Positions 38,858 to 48,361 of a stretch of DNA of 64,000 bases are shown piece by piece. Below the pieces are notes generated by a model. That model had not been told where the DNA came from. It ran no database searches and worked only from the letters and a program-made list of their open reading frames with translations. The position numbers and the translations under genes were made by a program. Positions within the stretch are counted from its first letter, which is position 1, and each line of letters opens with the position of its first letter. This stretch comes from Pseudomonas sp. ok272 (lineage in GTDB: Bacteria; Pseudomonadota; Gammaproteobacteria; Pseudomonadales; Pseudomonadaceae), in assembly GCF_900109995.1 (NCBI RefSeq), contig NZ_FOCB01000001.1, positions 310,001 through 374,000 of the forward strand. Direction: 5' to 3'.

Positions 38858-39229
38858 ATGAATACAGATCAAAAAGGCCATTTCAGTGCCGACTTGAACA
38901 CGGCCAATGGCCGAGAGAGCTTTCGCATGACCAACGGTCTTAGTTACGACGTACGCCAGGGCGTGCATTGCATCGAGGCTATCAACGGTTCAGGTGAGGG
39001 TTTTTACGTGTACCTGCCTGCACACATCGAGAGCGGTACCTATGCGCTGGAAGTCGGCCTGCCGTCGGTTATCCATGTGATGCCAGCCAGCGAAGCAGAG
39101 CTTTACCCCGTGGGCACGTTGACGTTGACGGTCGGCGGGGCTGCGCGGTTCGCCGGCACCTTCAGCGGTGTCGATGCCAATGGCATCGTGATCGAAAACG
39201 GCAGCTTCAGACTTGAGGGTGATGCATAA
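38858..39229 (+). CDS. Conserved small beta-rich protein of unknown function
   Basis: This 123-residue protein starts at ATG 38858, 8 bases after AAAAAGGA. It has no signal peptide. The composition and alternating pattern (GFYVYLPAHIESGTYALEVGL, TLTLTVGGAARFAGTFSGVD) suggest a beta-sandwich. I do not recognise a domain. A strong hairpin follows directly after the stop. It lies 178 bases after the small proline-rich gene and could share its transcript. Confidence 0.75.
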   Translation: MNTDQKGHFSADLNTANGRESFRMTNGLSYDVRQGVHCIEAINGSGEGFYVYLPAHIESGTYALEVGLPSVIHVMPASEAELYPVGTLTLTVGGAARFAGTFSGVDANGIVIENGSFRLEGDA

Positions 39230-39236
39230 ACCGGAA

Positions 39237-39281
39237 CGCGGTTGAGTGGGCGCCGGGATGACCCGCGCCCACTCAACCGCG
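39237..39281. terminator. Perfect 17-bp hairpin between convergent genes
   Basis: CGCGGTTGAGTGGGCGC at 39237-39253 pairs without mismatch with GCGCCCACTCAACCGCG at 39265-39281. It fills the space between the stop codons of the two convergent genes. There is no T-run, so transcription blocking or 3'-end protection is inferred. Confidence 0.7.
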
Positions 39282-39282
39282 G

Positions 39283-40047
39283 CTACTTCAGGTTGCCGCT
39301 GAGGAACTGCTGCAGGCGTTCGCTCTGCGGATTGCCGAGCACTGCTTCGGGGGCGCCTTCTTCTTCCACCAGGCCCTGATGCAGGAACAGCACCTGATTG
39401 GACACCTTGCGGGCGAAGCTCATTTCGTGGGTGACCATGATCATGGTCCGCCCCTCTTCGGCCAGGCCCTGGATCACCCTGAGCACTTCGCCCACCAGTT
39501 CCGGGTCCAGTGCCGAGGTGGGTTCATCGAACAGCATCACTTCCGGCTCCATCGCCAACGCCCGGGCAATCGCCACCCGCTGTTGCTGGCCGCCGGAGAG
39601 GAACGCCGGGTATTGATCCGCGACGCGCGCCGCCAGGCCCACCTTGTCCAGATAGCGCCGGGCGCGGTCTTCGGCGTCCTTCTTGCTGACACCCAGCACC
39701 CGGCGCGGGGCCATGGTGATGTTTTCCAGTACGGTCATGTGGCTCCACAGGTTGAAGTGCTGGAACACCATCGCCAGCCGGGTACGAATGCGTTGCAGCT
39801 CAGCCTCGTCGGCCACCCGCATGCCGTGGGCGTCCTTGATCATGCGGACCGCCTGGCCGTCCAGGCTCATGGCGCCGTCGTTGGGTTGTTCGAGAAAGTT
39901 GATGCAGCGCAAAAAGGTGCTTTTGCCCGAGCCGCTGGCGCCGATCAGGCTGATAACATCGCCAGTCCTGGCCTTGAGCGAGACACCCTTGAGCACTTCG
40001 TGGCTGCCATAGGATTTGTGCAGGCCTTCGATGGTCAGTTTGTACAT
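39283..40047 (-). CDS. Amino-acid ABC transporter ATP-binding protein (HisP/AotP type)
   Basis: The 254-residue protein has Walker A GASGSGKST, signature LSGGQQQRVAIARAL and Walker B VMLFDEPTSALDPE, then the H-loop VTHEMSFARKV. Start MYKLTIEGLHKSYGSHE at 40047. It is the last gene of a five-gene operon (binding protein, two permeases, deacylase-like protein, ATPase) whose order is that of P. aeruginosa aotJQMOP for arginine/ornithine uptake. The argR gene that ends the aeruginosa operon is not present here. Confidence 0.93.
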   Translation of the reverse strand: MYKLTIEGLHKSYGSHEVLKGVSLKARTGDVISLIGASGSGKSTFLRCINFLEQPNDGAMSLDGQAVRMIKDAHGMRVADEAELQRIRTRLAMVFQHFNLWSHMTVLENITMAPRRVLGVSKKDAEDRARRYLDKVGLAARVADQYPAFLSGGQQQRVAIARALAMEPEVMLFDEPTSALDPELVGEVLRVIQGLAEEGRTMIMVTHEMSFARKVSNQVLFLHQGLVEEEGAPEAVLGNPQSERLQQFLSGNLK

Positions 40048-40060
40048 GGGGCAAATATCC

Positions 40061-41179
40061 TCAAGGCGAAAGCAGGTAGCCGGTGCGATAGGCCTCAAGG
40101 CCCGCGACGTGGGCAATCACCATGCCCGCGGTCGCCATGCGCCGCGTCGAGCGGGCATAGAGCAGGCCGGCGTAGGTGCAGTGGATGGGCGTGACCCGGT
40201 CGCTGATGGGGTCGATGATCTCGGCGATCAGTTGCCCGGCCTCCAGGTACTCACCGGGCAGGACGCAGTACACCAACAATCCACCCACGGGGGTGGCCAC
40301 CGGTTCTACCGCCGCGAGCGGGGTGGCGGGGTAGGGCAGGTCCGGCAATGGCTGGACCTGGCCTTCAATGGCGCCGAAGTGAATCAGGTAGTCGATCACG
40401 GCCTGGCAGTCGAGGCTGGCCAGGGGGTGATTGACGTCGCCTTGGCCACGCAGCTCCACGGTGACCGAGAAACTGCCCATCGGGATGGCGAACTGCGCGC
40501 CGAAGCGCTCCTGCAACTGCCACCAGAGCAAGGTGAAGCACTCATCGAACGAGTGCCCGCCTGAGTCGGTCGCCAGCAGGCTGGCTTCCGCGCCAATGTA
40601 GCGTGCCAGCGGCTCGACCTGCGGCCAGGCCTCGGGCGTGGTGTACAGGTGGGCAACGGCCTCGAAATCACAATGCAGGTCCAGCACCATGTCGGCGTCG
40701 CAGGCCAGTGCCTGGAGGGTCAGGCGTTGGGATTGCAGTTGGCTGCTGGCGGTCTGGCGAGCCAGGGCGTTGCGCAGGCTGTGGCGAATCAGCGCCAGAT
40801 TGTGTTGCGGGTTGTCGGTGAGTTGGCCCTCGATCTCATTGCCGACTTCTTCGCTCAGGTCGAGGAACCAGCGATTGAAGTTCTGTCCGCTTTCCAGCTC
40901 GTAGCGACCGAGGGGGACGTCCATCACCACCTGTTCCAGGCCAATCGGGTTGGCGATCGGCACCAGCACGATTTCGCTGCGCAGGCGGCCGGCGGCTTCC
41001 AATTCGCTCAGGCGCGCCTTGAGGTGCCAGGCCACCAGCATGCCGGGCAGTTCGTCGGCGTGCAGCGAAGACTGGATGTAGATTTTGCCGTGGCCCTGGG
41101 TCGGGCCGAAGTGGAAGCTGTGGATCTGTCGCGCAGTGCCCGGCAAAGGGGCAAGCAGGTCATGGATCTGGTGGCGCAT
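40061..41179 (-). CDS. Succinylglutamate desuccinylase/aspartoacylase-family protein (AotO-like)
   Basis: The 372-residue M14-type zinc hydrolase has ligands in SSLHADELPGML (His-x-x-Glu) and a later His in DLHCDF, as in AstE/AspA enzymes. The C-terminal part carries a barrel domain (LAAVEPVATPVGGLLVYCV). It sits between the permease and ATPase genes, as AotO does in the arginine/ornithine uptake operon, where its role is not clear. It may act on acylated amino acids brought in by the transporter; that is inference. Confidence 0.85.
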   Translation of the reverse strand: MRHQIHDLLAPLPGTARQIHSFHFGPTQGHGKIYIQSSLHADELPGMLVAWHLKARLSELEAAGRLRSEIVLVPIANPIGLEQVVMDVPLGRYELESGQNFNRWFLDLSEEVGNEIEGQLTDNPQHNLALIRHSLRNALARQTASSQLQSQRLTLQALACDADMVLDLHCDFEAVAHLYTTPEAWPQVEPLARYIGAEASLLATDSGGHSFDECFTLLWWQLQERFGAQFAIPMGSFSVTVELRGQGDVNHPLASLDCQAVIDYLIHFGAIEGQVQPLPDLPYPATPLAAVEPVATPVGGLLVYCVLPGEYLEAGQLIAEIIDPISDRVTPIHCTYAGLLYARSTRRMATAGMVIAHVAGLEAYRTGYLLSP

Positions 41180-41190
41180 GAAGGGAAGTC

Positions 41191-41901
41191 CTAGTGAGTC
41201 GGTCCAAGGAACGCCAGCCAGCGGCGCTCGGCTAGTCGGAACAGACCGACCAATGCAAAGGTGATGGTCAGATAGATTAGCGCAGCGATACCGAACGACT
41301 GAAAGGTCAGGAAGGTCGCCGAGTTGGCATCGCGGGCCACTTTCAGGATGTCCGGGATGGTCGCGGTGAACGCCACCGTGGTCGAGTGCAGCATCAGGAT
41401 CACTTCGTTGCTGTAGTACGGCAGCGAGCGCCGTAGGGCAGACGGCATGATCACGTAGGCATACAGCTTCCAGCCGGTCAGACCATAGGCCTTGGCGGCC
41501 TCGACTTCGCCATGGGCCATGCTGCGAATCGCCCCGGCGAAAATCTCCGTGGTGTAGGCACAGGTGTTCAGGGCAAAGGCCAGGATGGTGCAGTTCATCG
41601 CATCGCGAAAGAACGCGTCGAGCACCGGCTGCGCACGGATCGCCGCTAGGCTGTAGATCCCGGTGTAGCAGATCAACAACTGGATGTAGAGCGGCGTACC
41701 GCGGAACAGGTAGGTGTAGAACTGCACTGGCAGGCGGATGTAGGGCTTGCTCGAGACACGGGCGATGGACAGCGGGATCGACACCACAAAGCCGATGCAG
41801 ATCGAGGCGCTGAGCAGCCACATGGTCATGGCCAGGCCGGTGATGTGGTAGCCGTCGCTGTAGAGAAACGGTCGCCAGTACTCCTGGAGAAGTTCGATCA
41901 T
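41191..41901 (-). CDS. Amino-acid ABC transporter permease (HisM/AotM type)
   Basis: This 236-residue inner-membrane permease has about five membrane segments. The cytoplasmic EAA loop that docks on the ATPase reads HGEVEAAKAYGLTGWKLYAYV. It starts MIELLQEYWRPFLYSDGYHI and overlaps the upstream permease gene by 4 bases (ATGA), so the two are coupled. Substrate is probably a basic amino acid, from operon resemblance. Confidence 0.93.
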   Translation of the reverse strand: MIELLQEYWRPFLYSDGYHITGLAMTMWLLSASICIGFVVSIPLSIARVSSKPYIRLPVQFYTYLFRGTPLYIQLLICYTGIYSLAAIRAQPVLDAFFRDAMNCTILAFALNTCAYTTEIFAGAIRSMAHGEVEAAKAYGLTGWKLYAYVIMPSALRRSLPYYSNEVILMLHSTTVAFTATIPDILKVARDANSATFLTFQSFGIAALIYLTITFALVGLFRLAERRWLAFLGPTH

Positions 41902-42626
41902 CGTATGGCCTCCCGGCTTCCGGCAGCATACCGGCGTTCCAGCCAGCGCAAAACCGCGTTCGAGGCACTGGTAATCACCAGGTAGATCAAGGCGGCGAGT
42001 ACCAGGAAGTAGAACAGTTGATAGGTGCTTTTGCCCGCGTCCTGGGCGGCTTTCACCAGGTCCGCCAAGCCGATGATGGACACCAGGGCGGTGGCCTTGA
42101 GGATCACCATCCAGTTGTTGCCGATCCCCGGCAGGGCAAAGCGCATCATTTGCGGGAACACCACGAAGCGAAAGCGTTGGCCGCGCTTGAGGCCGTAGGC
42201 CGTGGCCGCTTCGACCTGGCCCCGGGGGACAGCGAGGATTGCGCCGCGGAAAGTCTCGGTGAAATACGCGCCGTAGATGAAGCCCAGGGTAATGACCCCG
42301 GCACCAAACGGATCGATCTCGATGTAGTCCCAGCCCATCAGCTCGGTCAGGGAAGTCAGCCAGGTTTGCAGGCTGTAGAAAATCAGCAGCATCAACACCA
42401 GGTCCGGCACGCCGCGAATCAGCGTGGTGTAGAGCTGGGCAGGGATGCGCAGCAACCGGTTGGAGGAGAGTTTGGCACTGGCGCCCAGCAGGCCGAGCAG
42501 CACGGCCAGCAGCAGCGACACCACGGACAGTTTGACGGTCATCCAGGTGCCTTGTATCAGCAGCGGGCCGAAGCCCTTGAGGCTGAAGGCCGAGAGCCCG
42601 AGGGAGTGCAGGAGTTGTTCGAACAT
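41898..42626 (-). CDS. Amino-acid ABC transporter permease (HisQ/AotQ type)
   Basis: This 242-residue permease is the partner of the gene at 41191. Its EAA loop reads RGQVEAATAYGLKRGQRFRFV. It begins MFEQLLHSLGLSAFSLKGFG and ends in a basic tail (LRWLERRYAAGSREAIR). It follows the binding-protein gene by 58 bases. Confidence 0.93.
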   Translation of the reverse strand: MFEQLLHSLGLSAFSLKGFGPLLIQGTWMTVKLSVVSLLLAVLLGLLGASAKLSSNRLLRIPAQLYTTLIRGVPDLVLMLLIFYSLQTWLTSLTELMGWDYIEIDPFGAGVITLGFIYGAYFTETFRGAILAVPRGQVEAATAYGLKRGQRFRFVVFPQMMRFALPGIGNNWMVILKATALVSIIGLADLVKAAQDAGKSTYQLFYFLVLAALIYLVITSASNAVLRWLERRYAAGSREAIR

Positions 42627-42684
42627 AAAGTCAGCGACCCGATCCGGTAGAAAAGGCGCCCATCACGGGGATGGGCGCCGGGCA

Positions 42685-43467
42685 TCATTTACCGCTGTAC
42701 AGGTTAAGCTCACCAAAGTGTTTCTTTTGAATGGTCGCGTAGGTGCCGTCGTCGTGTAACGCTTTGATACCTTTATCCAAGAGCGCCTTGAGGTCGTTGT
42801 TACCTTTCGAGATACCGACAGCTGTCTTGGCTGGCAGCAAGGGATCGTCGACCGGCGCGCTGACTTCATAGTCGGCGCCTTGTGGCGACTTCAAAAAGCC
42901 CAGCTCCGCTTGCAGCATGTCCTGGATCGAGGCGTCGAGACGACCGGAAATCAGGTCGGCGTAGACCTGGTCCTGGTTGGCGTAGGCCTGGGTGGTCACG
43001 CCAGCCTTGTCCAGCACGGCCTTGGCATAGGCTTCCTGGATGGTGCCTTGCTCGTAGCCGACTTTCTTGCCCTTGAGGGACGCGGTGTCGGCACTCAACC
43101 CCGAGCCTTTCTTGAAGACCATGGCGGTGGGGCCGGAGAACAGCTCGCTGGAGAAGTCGATGACCTTTTCACGCGCCGCCGTAACGGTCATCGACGAAAT
43201 CACGCCGTCGAATTTCTTGGCCTTGAGGCCCGGGATCATGCCGTCGAAATCGCTTTCGACCCACTTGCACTTGACCTTCAGTTCGGCGCAGATCGCGTTG
43301 CCCAGGTCGATATCAAAGCCCACCAGGCTGCCATCGGCGGCTTTGGACTCAAAGGGGGCGTAGGACGGGTCAACACCAAAACGCAGCTCTTTGTATTCCT
43401 TGGCCATGGCTCCACCTGCAGCCATGCACAACGCCAGTGCAGATAGGGTCAGCAATGCTTTTTTCAT
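42685..43467 (-). CDS. Periplasmic basic amino-acid binding protein (HisJ/ArgT/AotJ type)
   Basis: This 260-residue protein has a signal peptide (MKKALLTLSALALCMAAGGAMA). The solute-binding family 3 fold shows LRFGVDPSYAPFESKAADG, LVGFDIDLGNAICAELKVKC and the DGMIPGLKAKKFD motif common to HisJ and ArgT. The pocket residues fit a basic amino acid. It is the first and most proximal gene of the importer operon, the usual place for the highly expressed binding protein. Confidence 0.93.
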   Translation of the reverse strand: MKKALLTLSALALCMAAGGAMAKEYKELRFGVDPSYAPFESKAADGSLVGFDIDLGNAICAELKVKCKWVESDFDGMIPGLKAKKFDGVISSMTVTAAREKVIDFSSELFSGPTAMVFKKGSGLSADTASLKGKKVGYEQGTIQEAYAKAVLDKAGVTTQAYANQDQVYADLISGRLDASIQDMLQAELGFLKSPQGADYEVSAPVDDPLLPAKTAVGISKGNNDLKALLDKGIKALHDDGTYATIQKKHFGELNLYSGK

Positions 43468-43612
43468 TATTCAATCCCTAAAACCAAGATGAGCGCTTGT
43501 GGCGCGGAATTATTGTTACTGGAATGCGTAAGACCTTATGCAGGTAGCAATTTCCGAACCAGAGTGCTGCGCTCGCGATTTAAAGAGATTTCAACCGACA
43601 TCTGAATTCAAC

Positions 43613-43634
43613 CCGCGCCCGAAATCGGGCGCGG
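43613..43634 (-). terminator. Hairpin after quiP
   Basis: CCGCGCCCGA at 43613-43622 pairs perfectly with TCGGGCGCGG at 43625-43634, about 40 bases after the quiP stop on the minus strand. It lacks a long T-run. Confidence 0.6.
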
Positions 43635-43674
43635 CTGATAGTGTGCACCATGCTGGGGCAGGCGCTGGCTTCAG

Positions 43675-46125
43675 CTATTTACCGGGCACCAGGGTCAGGC
43701 GCGTGGTGCCATACACCTTGTCGAAGTTCTGCGGTTGCATCGGCAGGCTCTGGTACTGGCCCCTGAGCCATGGGTCGAGGCTGTTGAGGTACTGGGGGCT
43801 GGCCGGGTTGCCGGACTGGCCGGTGCCGAGTTGGCCCAGCAGCGGTTCGGCCAGGCCGAAGTCGACGATCATGCGCATGGCCGGGGCTCGTGTCACGTTG
43901 AAGTCCTGGCCCCAGGCATAGGCGGTAGCGTTCAGGGTGTTGTGGTCGCCACCGGCGGACATCGCGCCACGTACGACCTGGTCGCGGGTATTTTTCCACG
44001 CGTAATGGTGCAGTTTTCCCCACTGCCAGGTTTTGCGGTCGGTCCCCATCTGGCGTTCGCCAGCGCTGATGGCGGCGGCGAGGCTGCGGGCCAGGATCGC
44101 GGGTTTGTCTTCTTTTTGCGCGGTTCGCGCGTCATCCCAGAACGGGCTGTCTTCGCGTCCCAGCAAATGGTCGGCCTGGGCCGAATAGGAGCGTTCGCCG
44201 TTGGCGACGAAGGCTTGCCATGTCGGGCCGGATTCCGGGCCCAGTTCGTCGAGGAAGATCTGCTGCATGCTCTCCTGAAGGAACAGCGCGTAGATCGCCG
44301 CGTCGCTCGAGGTCGGGCTGAGCCGGCCGTCGAATGCCATCAAGCGACCGTAGGCCTCGCGAGCCTTGGCGGCCTCCACGGCCGGCAGGGCGTTGATCGC
44401 CTGTTTCAGCGGCTGGGACATGCCCGGCGCTTCAAACATCCGCTTGAGCTTGGCGGCAAACACGGTGCTTTGGTCGTACTGCATGGCGATCATGCTACGG
44501 CTGTCATGCCGCCCGGTGCCCGCCAGTTCGGCAATGCGCTCGCCGCGCTCGGGTGCTGCCCACGAGTTGGATAGCTGCATGCCGTAGCCATGGGCAATGA
44601 CCCGCTGGTTGGCAGTGCCGAGCCAGCCCTGGGGTGGATCCTGGTCGTAGGGGTGGAGCATCGGGTCGGCGTAGCCGTCCCAGTCGTATTGGCCGTCCCA
44701 GCCCGGTGATGGCAGCAGGCCTTCCCCTTCGCGTCGGTTGGGGAAGCGCCCGGTGACCTGCCAGCCAATGTGGCTGGCGTCGGCATACATCATGTTCAGG
44801 GCAATCGCGCGGATCTCGCGGCTGGCGTCCGAGGCCTTTTCCGCGTTCTGGGCGCGGGTCAGGTCAAAGTAGGCGTCCAGGCTCTTGTCATCGGTAAAGC
44901 TGGGCACTTGCAGGGCCAGGCCATAACCGTTGCCCAGCGCAGTGCCCTGGGCGCTGTTGAGCAGGGGGCCGTGGCGGGTTTCGTACACGGCTTCGCGAAT
45001 CGGTCGCTGGCCTTTGATGAAGTAGGTTTCGTTGCGCACCATGACCGGCAGCCATTTACCGCTCGCCTCGTAGGCCAGGCCGTTGCCCTGGCGCTTCAAT
45101 TTCTCAAGGAACAGGTCCTGGTTGTCACCCATGACGGCGCTCATGCTCCAGGCCACCTTGCCGTTGAAGCCGGCCAGCACCATCGGCAAACCGGCAATGG
45201 TAATGCCGCTCGCCTGGTACTTCGGTGCGCGAATCTGCACGTAGCTCCACAGCGACGGCACCCCCATCGACAACTGGCTGTCGCTGGCCAGCAGGCTCTT
45301 GCCGCTGCGGCTGCGTTGCGGGGCAATCGCCCAGTTGTTCGAGGCGGTGGGGCCCAGCAGGTTCAGCCCGGACAACTGCTCGCCAGCCTTGGACAGTTCG
45401 CTCAAGCCGGGGATCGTGCCGTTGAGTTTTACGCCCTGGAGCTTCTGTGCCTCAGCCTGCGGCAGTTTTTCATCCGGGGCGGACGGCGACAGCCACGCAA
45501 GTTTGTCGGTGGTGACGGTTTGCGCCATCACCAGTGCCGAAATCTCCTGCGGCAGGTTGGCCGATTGGCTGAAGTTGAACAGGCAGAAGATCAGCGCCGA
45601 GTCTTCCGGCTTCCAGTACTCAGGCCGGTAGCCCGAGGCGGCGAGGTCGGCGGGCAGCTTGTCACGGTAGCGGAACAGGTAGGCATTGACCCCGCGCGCA
45701 TACACCTCGAAGAAGCGCTTGAGGCGCGGCGATGAGGCTTTGTACAGCTCGTCAGCGCTCTTCTTCAGGTTGACGGCGCGCATGTAGCGGTCGGCGTCGA
45801 GCATCTGCGCGCCGGACATCTCCGACAGACGACCCTGGGCCAGCAAGCGCAGGGTGACCATCTGGTTGATGCGATCACTGGCGTGTACGTAGCCGAGGGT
45901 GAACAGCGCGTCGTGGAACGTATTGCTTTCGATCAGCGGCATGCCCATGGCATTGCGTCGCACGGAAACATTCTGTGCCAGCCCCTTGAGTGGCTGCACA
46001 CCGGAGGTCGGTGGGAGGCTGTCCTGGGCATTCCAGGTCTGACAGCCCGCGAGGCTGAGCATACTGGCCACTGCTGCGGCAACGCCGAACCGGGGAAAAA
46101 GGGATGTAAGGGCTGGCGAGGCCAT
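43675..46125 (-). CDS. quiP: Acyl-homoserine lactone acylase QuiP (penicillin acylase family)
   Basis: The 816-residue Ntn hydrolase starts [14 protein letters not shown] and has a lipoprotein-like signal (MLSLAGC). After the alpha region the autocatalytic Ser that begins the beta subunit lies in [17 protein letters not shown]. Conserved stretches [29 protein letters not shown] and [19 protein letters not shown] match QuiP (PA1032), which hydrolyses long-chain acyl-homoserine lactones. It is about 30 residues shorter than PA1032, mainly from a shorter loop before AGGDHN. Substrate range cannot be read from sequence; other acylated compounds are possible. Confidence 0.88.
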   Translation of the reverse strand: MASPALTSLFPRFGVAAAVASMLSLAGCQTWNAQDSLPPTSGVQPLKGLAQNVSVRRNAMGMPLIESNTFHDALFTLGYVHASDRINQMVTLRLLAQGRLSEMSGAQMLDADRYMRAVNLKKSADELYKASSPRLKRFFEVYARGVNAYLFRYRDKLPADLAASGYRPEYWKPEDSALIFCLFNFSQSANLPQEISALVMAQTVTTDKLAWLSPSAPDEKLPQAEAQKLQGVKLNGTIPGLSELSKAGEQLSGLNLLGPTASNNWAIAPQRSRSGKSLLASDSQLSMGVPSLWSYVQIRAPKYQASGITIAGLPMVLAGFNGKVAWSMSAVMGDNQDLFLEKLKRQGNGLAYEASGKWLPVMVRNETYFIKGQRPIREAVYETRHGPLLNSAQGTALGNGYGLALQVPSFTDDKSLDAYFDLTRAQNAEKASDASREIRAIALNMMYADASHIGWQVTGRFPNRREGEGLLPSPGWDGQYDWDGYADPMLHPYDQDPPQGWLGTANQRVIAHGYGMQLSNSWAAPERGERIAELAGTGRHDSRSMIAMQYDQSTVFAAKLKRMFEAPGMSQPLKQAINALPAVEAAKAREAYGRLMAFDGRLSPTSSDAAIYALFLQESMQQIFLDELGPESGPTWQAFVANGERSYSAQADHLLGREDSPFWDDARTAQKEDKPAILARSLAAAISAGERQMGTDRKTWQWGKLHHYAWKNTRDQVVRGAMSAGGDHNTLNATAYAWGQDFNVTRAPAMRMIVDFGLAEPLLGQLGTGQSGNPASPQYLNSLDPWLRGQYQSLPMQPQNFDKVYGTTRLTLVPGK

Positions 46126-46457
46126 GGCAAAGCTCCTGCGGGGCGGGGGTAGCGTCAGTAAAGGCGCTACGTTAGTGAGCGGCCGAGGGCCGCGCAAGCG
46201 CGGGGCGATCTTATTTCAAGGTTTGTCCGATAAAACGCTGGATTTACCCTCCCTGGCCGACGGTCTGTCGCGCGGGGTGGTAGTGCGCTGGTGGGGAACC
46301 CGGCCTTCGAACAGGAGAAGTCGCTATTGCGCTTGATGGGGGGGCGATGCTGGAGGGGTGTCTGCAAGAGGTGGGCGTCGAGCCGTTTGCCTGGGGGCCG
46401 GCTGCGCCGTAAAACCAATGGGAGCCGCCAGGCGGCGCTCCCACGTGGATCAATTCA
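46126..46457. other. Intergenic stretch between the SEC-C gene and quiP
   Basis: These 332 bases hold no credible gene. An inverted repeat at 46419-46447 with GGGAGC and GCTCCCAC ends resembles a REP unit and may end the SEC-C operon transcript, or both. The rest would contain the quiP promoter. Confidence 0.5.
46419..46445. repeat. REP-like inverted repeat
   Basis: TGGGAGCCGCC and GGCGGCGCTCCCA face each other around a single central base, a near-perfect hairpin whose outer GGGAGC/GCTCCC ends match the REP units elsewhere in the window. The interior differs from the GCGAGCCTGCTCGC type. Confidence 0.6.
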
Positions 46458-46676
46458 TCAAGCGCCGTGGCACTTCTTGAACTTCTTGCCGTTGCCGCAC
46501 GGGCACGGGTCGTTGCGGCCGACGTCCTTCAAGGCGTTGCGTACCGGCTCCTGAGGCGCGTGGCCGCAGTTGGGGCCGTGCACGTGGCCATGGTCGTGAT
46601 CATGGTGCTCGTGATGGTCGTGATGGTCGTGATCATGGGCACAGTCAGGGCCATGGACGTGGGGTTGTTGGGTCAT
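46458..46676 (-). CDS. Small SEC-C metal-binding protein with His-rich N-terminus
   Basis: This 72-residue protein has a C-terminal SEC-C zinc motif, [19 protein letters not shown], as at the SecA tail. The N-terminal half is a run of His/Asp ([20 protein letters not shown]) with CxxC-like HGPDCAH and HGPNCGH units. It could bind zinc or nickel in the cytoplasm. It follows the lipoprotein gene by 5 bases and is probably in the same transcript. Confidence 0.9.
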   Translation of the reverse strand: MTQQPHVHGPDCAHDHDHHDHHEHHDHDHGHVHGPNCGHAPQEPVRNALKDVGRNDPCPCGNGKKFKKCHGA

Positions 46677-46681
46677 CGAGG

Positions 46682-47167
46682 TTACTCCGGAATAAAATCG
46701 CCGGGAATTATCTCGCCATAATGCGACAGGTGCACGTCATTGCCGAAGAATAATCCGGTTTTCAACTCACCTTCCAGCCGATAGGGGATGGGTTGGTCGG
46801 GTTTCTTCAGTAACTTCACCACTTCGCGCAGGTGCTGCCAGAGGTTGGTGCGGATCGGCACCTGGAAGTAGCCGCTGCTTTTCGGGGCGACGGTGAGCCA
46901 CTCACTGGACTCGCCTTCGGCCAGCATGAACTGACTCAGGTGGATCTGGTACACCAGGCCGCGTACCGTCAGGTCGCTGTCGTTGGGGTTGTCGACGCGA
47001 AAGTGCAGCATGAACTTCTGCTCCAGCAGCTTGGCCCTGACCACTTCGACTTTGACCAGGTGGACGGCGGGGTCGCGTTCTTCGTCGGCAAACCATGACG
47101 CACAGCCACTGAGCCCCAGTACCGCCAGCAGGCTGATCGTGCGTAAGGCGCGCCACTGGCTGAGCAT
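46682..47167 (-). CDS. LEA type 2 family lipoprotein
   Basis: This 161-residue protein has a lipoprotein signal with lipobox GLSGC. The mature domain is a single LEA14/WHy beta-sandwich: [20 protein letters not shown] is the typical start, then [12 protein letters not shown] and [14 protein letters not shown]. The biological role in bacteria is not settled; stress protection in the envelope is often assumed. Start [16 protein letters not shown] at 47167. Confidence 0.85.
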   Translation of the reverse strand: MLSQWRALRTISLLAVLGLSGCASWFADEERDPAVHLVKVEVVRAKLLEQKFMLHFRVDNPNDSDLTVRGLVYQIHLSQFMLAEGESSEWLTVAPKSSGYFQVPIRTNLWQHLREVVKLLKKPDQPIPYRLEGELKTGLFFGNDVHLSHYGEIIPGDFIPE

Positions 47168-47196
47168 GTGATGAGTTCCCCTTTTACGCTGCAAGA

Positions 47197-47670
47197 CTAG
47201 GCGAAATACGCCGCACAGCACTTCTTGTACTTTTGCCCGCTGGCACAGGGGCAGTTGTCGTTGCGTCCGGCCTTGAGTGGCACGGTGGGGTCGATGAAGT
47301 ACCAGCGCCCGGTGTTCTGTACAAAGGAGGAGCGCTCGCGGTGGCTGTGCTCGCCGTTGCTGTCGTGCCAGCGTGCGGTGAAGGTAACGAAGGCGTGTTC
47401 GGGTTGGCCGCCGAATACCTCGCAGCTCTCGACGGCCAGGCCCAGCCAGGTGCTTTGCGCGCTCCAGTCACTGATCGACTGGCGATCCAGGCCGTCCTGC
47501 TGTGCAGGCAAGGTCGTCGCCACCAGGTAATCCACCAGGCCCAGTACATAGGCGCTGTAGCGCGAGCGCATCAAGGCTTCGGCACAGGGCGCCGGATGGC
47601 CCGCGTGGTAGTGGCCGCAGCATGCGTCGAGCAGGGTGCCGCTGCCGCACGGGCAAATGGATGTACTCAT
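47197..47670 (-). CDS. YchJ-family protein with SEC-C motifs at both ends
   Basis: This 157-residue protein begins with a SEC-C motif ([17 protein letters not shown]) and ends with another ([17 protein letters not shown]). Between them is the YchJ NTF2-like domain ([45 protein letters not shown]). Function is unknown. It follows the DUF6231 gene by 2 bases, so the four genes 48170-46458 on the minus strand may form one transcript. Confidence 0.92.
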   Translation of the reverse strand: MSTSICPCGSGTLLDACCGHYHAGHPAPCAEALMRSRYSAYVLGLVDYLVATTLPAQQDGLDRQSISDWSAQSTWLGLAVESCEVFGGQPEHAFVTFTARWHDSNGEHSHRERSSFVQNTGRWYFIDPTVPLKAGRNDNCPCASGQKYKKCCAAYFA

Positions 47671-47672
47671 GG

Positions 47673-48170
47673 TTACCACCAGTATTTTCCGAAGTTTTCC
47701 GGGTTGGCCCAGAACCGGGCGTTGAGCCAGTCGGGTACTTGTTTGTAGTCAAGCAGATCGTAGGTGAACAGGGTCAGCACCTGCTCGTTGCGCTGGAAGC
47801 GTTCGCTGGCTTGCAGGGCCAGGGAAAAGAAGTCGGTCTCCAGCCAGGCGCAGGCCTGCAAGTCCGCCAGCACGGCGATGCGGCTGGCGTTGAGGTTGCG
47901 AATACCCCCCAACAGATTCAGGCCGTCGCGCTTGGGCAGGTGTTCGAGGCAATCGAGTGCCAGCGCCAGGTCGAAACGCTGGGCGGCCACCTCGGCCGGC
48001 AGCGGCCCCGGCGGGACTTGCGTCACGCTGGCATCGGGGTGGGCTTGCTGGAATGCCTGCAACGCCGGGAAGTCGCTGGCGCCGATCAGCAGCAGTCGTT
48101 TCGGGGCATAGCGCTCAAGCAGGGCGGCGAGGGCTTGCTGGGGTGTGCGTGAAGAGATGCCGGCAGTCAT
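47673..48170 (-). CDS. DUF6231 family protein
   Basis: This 165-residue protein has a methyltransferase-like N-terminal pattern ([38 protein letters not shown]) but lacks a clear glycine-rich SAM loop. The C-terminus ([20 protein letters not shown]) is typical of the Pseudomonas DUF6231 family. Function unknown. It is the first gene of the likely four-gene unit. Confidence 0.8.
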   Translation of the reverse strand: MTAGISSRTPQQALAALLERYAPKRLLLIGASDFPALQAFQQAHPDASVTQVPPGPLPAEVAAQRFDLALALDCLEHLPKRDGLNLLGGIRNLNASRIAVLADLQACAWLETDFFSLALQASERFQRNEQVLTLFTYDLLDYKQVPDWLNARFWANPENFGKYWW

Positions 48171-48361
48171 CGAAGATCCTCAATCAGATTGGCAGAGACT
48201 AGCCTGCCCGAACGTCCTGGCCTAGAGCGGCTTTGTTGCATTTGTCACGATCGCCCGTGAATACGGGCGTAACCACGTATGGCTGAATGCTGGCGCAGAT
48301 TAAAAGTGGGGTCTTTACTCACCCCATCGGTTTCAAGCCGATCCTTAAGGAGAAAACCAGA

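Noticed and set aside
41180..41968. Longer frame running through the deacylase-like gene into the permease gene
   Set aside because: The upstream part is out of frame with the conserved permease; the deacylase begins at 41179 with the expected N-terminus.
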